Of a DNA stretch of 44,671 nucleotides, positions 39,725 through 44,671 are shown piece by piece. Position numbers and translations under genes: made by a program. Each line of letters opens with the position of its first letter. The first letter of the stretch is position 1. The notes beneath the pieces are model-generated. The model did no database searches, had not been told where the DNA came from, and saw only the letters and a list, made by a program, of their open reading frames with translations. This stretch comes from a virus. The stretch spans positions 1-44,671 of IMG/VR virus record IMGVR_UViG_3300037245_002836; one strand, 5' to 3'.

Positions 39725-40407
39725 GCTGTATATCCCCCATCGACCATCATCTCATGGCCCGTCATATAGGTTTGCATTAAAAGTCCAATCAAGGCCCACT
39801 TGTAATCGTCTGCTTGGGCCATCCTCTGCATTGGAACGCTTCTCAAATATTTTCTCTTAAAGGTTTCTTCCTGCCCGCTGTCAAAGGCCGCCAGTGAAAG
39901 CATGTTGACCCGGATGCCAAAGGGCGCACCCCTGGTCGCAAGATGTCTGGTCAATTCCCCTAATGCCGCCTTGCTTGCCCCATACATGGCTGGCTTATCG
40001 AATCCGGCAGGATAGTTCCGATGGTCAGGTGACACGCTCCCAAAGATAGAGCCGATAAAAATAATATGACCGCCCCATCTTTTAAATAACTCCCAAAAAG
40101 CCTCACAAACATCCTGCGCCCCAAAATAGTTAACGTCCATTATCCTGCGACTGCCCCACATATCTGATGTTGAATTTGGTGGATTGTCTATTCCGGCATT
40201 GTAAATAATAATTTCAGGTATTTCTTTTTTAGTCCGGCAAACCCTAACATAATTTTCTATACTCCCTGGAACTTCAACGTCTAACTCTGTTAAATCAGGA
40301 GCAAGCACGGTCACGCCACTGCTTTCCAAGGCCTCCAACCACACAGGCCCAAGGTTGCCGGAGCTACCCACAAGCAGGGCTGTTTTTCCTTCAAGGTTGA
40401 ATGTCAT
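39718..40407 (-). CDS. Short-chain dehydrogenase (SDR)
   Basis: Protein of 229 residues. Cofactor-binding VGSSGNLG (about 13-20), YNAG (69-72), catalytic Ser120 and Y142-GAS-K146, with VDGGYTAW at the C-terminus. It is a classical SDR. Proteins of this type (PtmA-like) occur in legionaminate- and pseudaminate-type loci, which fits its place directly after the NeuB gene. It overlaps NeuB and the membrane protein gene. Substrate unknown; a sugar or sugar nucleotide is likely from context. Confidence 0.85.
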   Translation of the reverse strand: MTFNLEGKTALLVGSSGNLGPVWLEALESSGVTVLAPDLTELDVEVPGSIENYVRVCRTKKEIPEIIIYNAGIDNPPNSTSDMWGSRRIMDVNYFGAQDVCEAFWELFKRWGGHIIFIGSIFGSVSPDHRNYPAGFDKPAMYGASKAALGELTRHLATRGAPFGIRVNMLSLAAFDSGQEETFKRKYLRSVPMQRMAQADDYKWALIGLLMQTYMTGHEMMVDGGYTAW

Positions 40408-41459
40408 CCTCCACTCTCCTGTAACGTATTAGCACCTAAAACGCTCTCAGTGGTTAAGTCTTCCAACGCCTTGTATCCGGGTAATTTATCAATATACTCA
40501 GGTGGAAGCTTTGCGAATGGGCTTCTCAGTTCCAGGTTGTCCACCATTACAATTTCACCCTTTCTGATGCCATATTTCAAATACGGACTCTTACCCATCT
40601 TCCGCATCGGCTCAACCTCTTCCGGTAGAATAATTTTGATAGCATCGGAAGACATCATGTCCTTTGTTTCGGAAAGATAGGAAATCATTTTAGAGAGGCC
40701 GGAAGGTGCAAGGGAGAAAGCGTGATCAGTTCCCTTTGCGGTGCGGTCAAGGGTGAAATGCTTCTCGATAATTCTTGCGCCCAAGGAATAGGCCAGGGCC
40801 GCATCAAGGGTGCCGGAATAATGAGAACTCAATCCGATGATATTATCAGGGAAAACCTCCATGAGCTTAGATATAAACCTGAGATTCATTTGGCTTGATT
40901 TGGTTGGATAGGTGGCTGTGCATTGCAGAAAAGCCACGTTAGCGAAATTAATCTCTGTTTTTAATTTAATAACATCAGCAAGACTTTTTCCCCCCAAGGA
41001 AATCAAAACAGGCTTACCCGTTTCCTGCACCCTCCGAATCAACGGGTAATTATTTGAATCGCCAGAGGCAATTTTGTAAACCGGGCAGTTAACCCTTTCC
41101 AGGAGATCCACGGACTCGAAGTCAAACGGGGTGGCAAAAGCCGTGATTCCAATCCTGCCGCCCACGGCCAGCAGACCCTTGAACATTACCTCGCTGAACT
41201 CTAAAGCCTCCCTGTGTTCACCATAGGTCGCACCATAGGCTTGTTCTGAGTTGTAAGGTGCATCGTAAAACTCTTTCGTATATAGTTTCTTGTTGTCCCG
41301 CTTCTGGAATTTCACCGCATCGGCCCCGCAAGCCCTGGCCTTCTCAATCATCAGGGTTGCTGTGTCAACATCACCCCCGTGGTTATGGCCTATTTCGGCA
41401 ATTACATAGGCTGGTGAATCCTGGGTGATCTCCGTGCCGTTAAGATTTATTTTTCTCAT
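40404..41459 (-). CDS. neuB-like: NeuB-type nonulosonate synthase
   Basis: Protein of 351 residues; condenses PEP with an aldose (phosphate) to form a 2-keto-3-deoxy nine-carbon-type acid. Blocks: AEIGHNHGGDVDTATLMI (21-38), DAVKFQ (47-52), ITAFATPFDFES (105-116), KIASGD (129-134), HFTLDRTAKGTDHAFSL (234-250). The C-terminal part from about 285 is the SAF (antifreeze-like) domain. All main motifs are present. ATG follows TAGGAGGGGAA, eight bases after the terminase gene. It starts the cassette within the late operon. Confidence 0.9.
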   Translation of the reverse strand: MRKINLNGTEITQDSPAYVIAEIGHNHGGDVDTATLMIEKARACGADAVKFQKRDNKKLYTKEFYDAPYNSEQAYGATYGEHREALEFSEVMFKGLLAVGGRIGITAFATPFDFESVDLLERVNCPVYKIASGDSNNYPLIRRVQETGKPVLISLGGKSLADVIKLKTEINFANVAFLQCTATYPTKSSQMNLRFISKLMEVFPDNIIGLSSHYSGTLDAALAYSLGARIIEKHFTLDRTAKGTDHAFSLAPSGLSKMISYLSETKDMMSSDAIKIILPEEVEPMRKMGKSPYLKYGIRKGEIVMVDNLELRSPFAKLPPEYIDKLPGYKALEDLTTESVLGANTLQESGG

Positions 41460-41467
41460 TTCCCCTC

Positions 41468-43177
41468 CTAAATAATAGTTAAACCTCGTTTATCATACGG
41501 ATTTTCTTCCTCTGGGTCTTCCGGTTCTGCCCTGGTGAAGGATAAAAGCGTTGCGGCAATGCCATCAATCTTGTTTTGCGGTAGCTTCTTATCCTTTCGT
41601 GGGAAGATATTCCCCTTCGCATCCTCATGTGCAACGGCATTTGAGGCCATCCAATAGTAAACCGGGTTCCCATCCCAGTGAAAACGCTTGTCAAAATAGA
41701 TCGCCTCGAACTGACGGGCCGCCCCTGACCATACCTGAGTACTGCCAGCCGGGACAGCAACCACCTCCATGCCCTCGTTAATCATATGTGCTGCAAACTG
41801 TTGTGAGTGCCACGGGTCAATCACCACCTCCTTTATTTCCATCTGCTCTCTGACTTTCCTTAAGTCTTCCTCGATAATATCATAATCTATAATGTTCCCA
41901 GGGGTAGAAATCAAGTGCCCTTGGTCTACCCACCCTGAATAGGAAGCATTTTTGCTCTCTTGAATGGTTGTTTCGGGCAGATAGAACCTATTAAATAAAT
42001 AATATTGTCTTAACCCCCGCTCGTCAATCTGCCTGAACAGGAATATCATTGCCGCAATGTCCCACTTCTCCGCAAAATCTATGCCAACCCAAAGCTCGGA
42101 CCCTGCGAAATCCTCCATTTTCATATCAAGATCTATGCCACGCTTAAGTTTTTCCAGGTTGATCCATTGGGAATCAGCCCCAGCCCAAACATTCAGCCTT
42201 AATTTTTTAAATGTGTTTGCCGCTGATGGTGTGTTGATTGCTTTCTTGGCTAACCTTTTGATATCATCAGGGTAAACAGAAACGTCCCAGTTAGGATTTG
42301 CTTTTTGCCACACGCCTGGATCAGTCCATTCATCCTCTTCATCAACCGTGTAAATGATCCCGAAATAGGTTTCATCTTCAATCACACCTTCAAGTATTTT
42401 AGTAACATAGTTCCTCTGTTCATAACAAATCCCTGCGGTGTCCGTCCCTGCGGTAGTCACGATAAACATTAAAGGTTGAGAACGTGCGCCCATCCCTGTT
42501 TCCATGACATCATAGATCCCCCTCGTCTTGTGGGCATGAAGTTCATCTATCAAGGGGCAATGAGGATTGAGGCCGTCAAGGGTGTTGGAATCAGCGGCCA
42601 GGGCTTTGAAAATATTAGCATCTCTTTCAATATATAAGGCATGTGCGCCAACACCTATTTCAAATTTATTTCTAAACCCAGAATCAGAATTGTTTTTCTT
42701 TGTCATCTGCTTTGCCACACCAAAAATTATATTAGCTTGGTCTTTTGTTGTGGCGGCTGAATAAACTTCTGCCCCCGGCTCACCATCTAAAGCCAACATA
42801 TATATACCAACGCCAGCGGCTATGGTTGACTTGGCATTTTTTCTCGGGACCTCTTCATATGCTACTCTGTATCGCCTCAAGCCATCATTTTTATTTACCC
42901 ATCCAAAGGTGGTGGTTAAAACAAAACACTGCCACCCCTCAAGATCAATAGTGCTGCCAGCCCATTTACCTTTCACATGAGGCAGTCTGGATATAAATTT
43001 ACATACCCGTTCAGCCGCTTCCTTGTCGAAACGATAGGGCCAGTCCTTATCCTTGACCAGTGCAAGGTCTTTGGTCTGCCGCTCACAGGCCAGCTTTACC
43101 CACTTGCAAGCGTCTATCTTGCCAGACGCTATGTCTTTGCGGTACTGGTTTGCTTTATTGACATGGGGGGATGGCAT
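41468..43177 (-). CDS. terL: Large terminase subunit (Terminase_1, HK97-type)
   Basis: Protein of 569 residues. ATPase: Walker A-like PRKNAKST (111-118), Walker B PLIDELH (208-214), MFIVTTAGTD coupling motif (about 237-246). Nuclease domain: WVGIDFAEKWDIAAMIFLF (Asp367), VIDPWHSQQF (about 447) and KIDGIAATLLS near the end. Full length for the family. It translocates DNA into the prohead and cuts concatemers. The P27-like small subunit and HNH are nearby. The start abuts a 90-residue gene. Confidence 0.95.
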   Translation of the reverse strand: MPSPHVNKANQYRKDIASGKIDACKWVKLACERQTKDLALVKDKDWPYRFDKEAAERVCKFISRLPHVKGKWAGSTIDLEGWQCFVLTTTFGWVNKNDGLRRYRVAYEEVPRKNAKSTIAAGVGIYMLALDGEPGAEVYSAATTKDQANIIFGVAKQMTKKNNSDSGFRNKFEIGVGAHALYIERDANIFKALAADSNTLDGLNPHCPLIDELHAHKTRGIYDVMETGMGARSQPLMFIVTTAGTDTAGICYEQRNYVTKILEGVIEDETYFGIIYTVDEEDEWTDPGVWQKANPNWDVSVYPDDIKRLAKKAINTPSAANTFKKLRLNVWAGADSQWINLEKLKRGIDLDMKMEDFAGSELWVGIDFAEKWDIAAMIFLFRQIDERGLRQYYLFNRFYLPETTIQESKNASYSGWVDQGHLISTPGNIIDYDIIEEDLRKVREQMEIKEVVIDPWHSQQFAAHMINEGMEVVAVPAGSTQVWSGAARQFEAIYFDKRFHWDGNPVYYWMASNAVAHEDAKGNIFPRKDKKLPQNKIDGIAATLLSFTRAEPEDPEEENPYDKRGLTII

Positions 43178-43449
43178 TAATGGACCGTGTCCCCCTGTTT
43201 TTTAACCTGTTCCATCAGCATATCAAACACATCATTATTAATCATAAAGTAAAGGGTGTGGAATAGGGCCTCGGCTTTGTCCTTGTCCCCATCAGCGATT
43301 GACGAAGAAAACACGAAGGCAGCTGATGTAGCCAACAATTTAGCAATGCTTTTATTTCCCTCTACTTCTTTGTTTTCCCTAACCATCAGAATAAAATATT
43401 CTGACATTTTCCTTGCCAATTCAAAATCTTTATCACTTAAAAGTGCCAT
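43177..43449 (-). CDS. Hypothetical helical protein (90 aa)
   Basis: Helical and acidic protein starting MALLSDKDFELARKMSEYFI, with AKLLATSAAFVFSSSIADG and ALFHTLYFMINNDVFDML. It lies between TerL and the membrane-Cys gene; the end overlaps the TerL start region. Such small genes near terminase are of unknown function. Confidence 0.5.
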   Translation of the reverse strand: MALLSDKDFELARKMSEYFILMVRENKEVEGNKSIAKLLATSAAFVFSSSIADGDKDKAEALFHTLYFMINNDVFDMLMEQVKKQGDTVH

Positions 43450-43503
43450 CTTAAAAATCCCTCCTATGTTTTGATTGGTTGGCGTTATTGACGTGGGGTG
43501 TTT

Positions 43504-43932
43504 TCATTTAATCTTGATTGTTGGCTTTATTGAATTCCAATTTTCTTTTGCTTGCTTGTGTTTTTCTCTTCTTATTTTAGACTCCTTCTCTTCTTCAACT
43601 ATTGTCTGAACAAAACAAACGTAATTTTGTATATCATGTGGTAATTCATCCTCTGTGTGATTTTTAAGGAATTTATCAATGGCATCCCAACATTCCTGAT
43701 GATATTCCACTGGTTTATTACAACTCTGCCCTTCACCGTCAGACACATAAAATGATTTTTTTGTAATTTTTCCGCTTGTTAGCCCGCAGAAGCAGCACTT
43801 CATTATTTTTTCTGGCCACACCATCTCTTTTGACTTAGATTTAATTGGCTTAGACGTTCTTTCTGTAGACAAAAAACTTAAGATCATCAGTAAAGATAAC
43901 ACAACGATCAAAATAACAACAAAATAAATCAT
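43504..43932 (-). CDS. Membrane-anchored Cys-rich protein (142 aa)
   Basis: One N-terminal membrane segment (about 2-22, IYFVVILIVVLSLLMILSFL). A Cys/His-rich domain follows with KCCFCGLTSGKITKKSF, SCNKPVEYHQECWDAID, resembling a zinc-finger (RING/PHD-like spacing). The C-terminal part is a charged coiled coil. It is an unusual neighbour of terminase. No family recognised. Confidence 0.45.
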   Translation of the reverse strand: MIYFVVILIVVLSLLMILSFLSTERTSKPIKSKSKEMVWPEKIMKCCFCGLTSGKITKKSFYVSDGEGQSCNKPVEYHQECWDAIDKFLKNHTEDELPHDIQNYVCFVQTIVEEEKESKIRREKHKQAKENWNSIKPTIKIK

Positions 43933-43957
43933 CTTAAAAATCCCCCCATTTATTTAA

Positions 43958-44161
43958 TTAAAGTGTTGCCATCTCCCACCGATATTCACAGCGATTGCAT
44001 ATAACAATAAATCGACCCTCATTATAATCATTAGAATCCATCACCGTTACATCAATCAAATTTCCTTGTGCGTTTTGAATCAGTGTTGGTGGGGTGTAGT
44101 TAATATCACAAACCTGACCACCACACTTTCTGCAAACAAGTCTTTCTACAAAAGCATCCAT
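43958..44161 (-). CDS. Zinc-ribbon protein (67 aa)
   Basis: MDAFVERLVCRKCGGQVCDI and VICNRCEYRWEM: two CxxC knuckles forming a probable zinc ribbon. It directly follows the small terminase gene by one base. Function unknown. Confidence 0.55.
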   Translation of the reverse strand: MDAFVERLVCRKCGGQVCDINYTPPTLIQNAQGNLIDVTVMDSNDYNEGRFIVICNRCEYRWEMATL

Positions 44162-44629
44162 TTAAAAATCCCCCCATTTATCATCTTTTGGTTTCTTTGG
44201 ATTAAGCCGCTTCACCCTCTCACGGCTGGCTGGTGTCAAGCCGAACTCTGCAAATAGTTTTAAGAGTCTGTCCTGGACCTTGGCAGACATTCTAAAGAAA
44301 GGCGTGGTTCTCATGATCCCCATATTGTCTTTAGCAAACATGCCATGCTTTTTTTGAAGCTCAGTCAGTTCAATCCATTCCCCCACATTATGACAGAGGA
44401 CGGTAAAGGCCATGAGGTCATGAACAGATAGAATGCCAGCGTCAGAAATAATTTGGAATACACCATCCCAATGTTTCTTGGCGAGATCAGACAAAAACTC
44501 TGGTGGATCTGCTACGGTCAAGAGAGGGGCATCAGGCAAGTCGGCCTCACGCTTTGCGAGGTTGCGTTTACCTGGGTTCCCTTTGCGTTTCAGCGTTTCG
44601 GTTGGTGTTTTTTTCCTGCCTCTGGCCAT
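44162..44629 (-). CDS. terS: Small terminase subunit (P27 family)
   Basis: Protein of 155 residues. MARGRKKTPTETLKRKGNPG is the hallmark start of P27-type small terminases, followed by PPEFLSDLAKKHWDGVFQII, ISDAGILSVHDLMAFTVLCH and NMGIMRTTPFFRMSAKVQDR. It recognises the packaging site and presents it to the large subunit. The HNH gene lies upstream across the window ends. Confidence 0.9.
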   Translation of the reverse strand: MARGRKKTPTETLKRKGNPGKRNLAKREADLPDAPLLTVADPPEFLSDLAKKHWDGVFQIISDAGILSVHDLMAFTVLCHNVGEWIELTELQKKHGMFAKDNMGIMRTTPFFRMSAKVQDRLLKLFAEFGLTPASRERVKRLNPKKPKDDKWGDF

Positions 44630-44671
44630 GATTATAAAAAAGCTCCAATTTTGCGGTCGTTTAAATTGAGT

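Noticed and set aside
1-44671. Integrase, excisionase, CRISPR arrays and insertion sequences
   Set aside because: I looked for recombinase motifs, regular spaced repeats and transposase genes and found none. The HTH regulator alone does not show lysogeny.

Overview
The window looks like a complete or nearly complete genome of a tailed double-stranded DNA phage with a long, non-contractile tail (siphovirus) and an HK97-type head. The supporting set is a P27-like small terminase, a Terminase_1-type large terminase, an HK97-type portal, prohead protease and delta-domain capsid protein, gp6/head-tail-joining/gp10/DUF3168 connectors, tail tube, frameshifted tail chaperones and a tape-measure protein. 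The two ends join sensibly on a circle: the HNH endonuclease at the left edge sits just upstream of the small terminase at the right edge, as is common in cos phages. No integrase or excisionase is recognisable. The host cannot be named. Strong Shine-Dalgarno sites and families such as DUF551, YopX-like and the HTPGPW...[14 protein letters not shown] family suggest a Gram-negative host, but that is inference.

Layout. (1) Positions 85-6839, minus strand: replication and DNA-modification operon with a replication initiator (12-bp tandem repeats inside it), a possible helicase-loader-like protein, a DNA methyltransferase, a DUF559-like nuclease, a DUF1064 protein, a DGQHR/ParB-like protein and HNH. 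(2) Positions 6900-7550: control region with two tRNA-sized folded elements, a small HTH regulator with an apparently leaderless promoter, and a divergent rightward promoter overlapped by a perfect inverted repeat. (3) Positions 7546-15280, plus strand: many small early proteins plus a recombination set (SSB, PolB-like exonuclease, ERF annealing protein), and a folded RNA candidate at 13619-13728. (4) Positions 15336-15362: a terminator where both transcription directions meet. (5) Positions 15361-35317, minus strand: lysis, tail, head-tail connector and capsid genes. (6) Positions 35464-41459, minus strand: an accessory cassette between the large terminase and the portal. (7) Positions 41468-44629: terminases and small proteins.

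The most striking region is the accessory cassette at 35843-41459. It encodes a NeuB-type nonulosonate synthase, a short-chain dehydrogenase, a CMP-nonulosonate cytidylyltransferase, a short transketolase, a small HAD phosphatase and an FkbM-type methyltransferase. Most junctions overlap by 4-11 bases, so it reads as one translated unit inside the late operon. Synthase, phosphatase and cytidylyltransferase are the three steps of a KDN-like (9-phosphate) route to a CMP-activated acidic sugar. A protein in the connector region (30340-31302) has a nucleotide-binding-like pattern reminiscent of GT42/Maf-type glycosyltransferases and could be the acceptor-side enzyme. The working hypothesis is that this phage makes its own activated nonulosonate-like sugar to decorate virions or the host surface. 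All functional calls come from reading motifs, without database searches.
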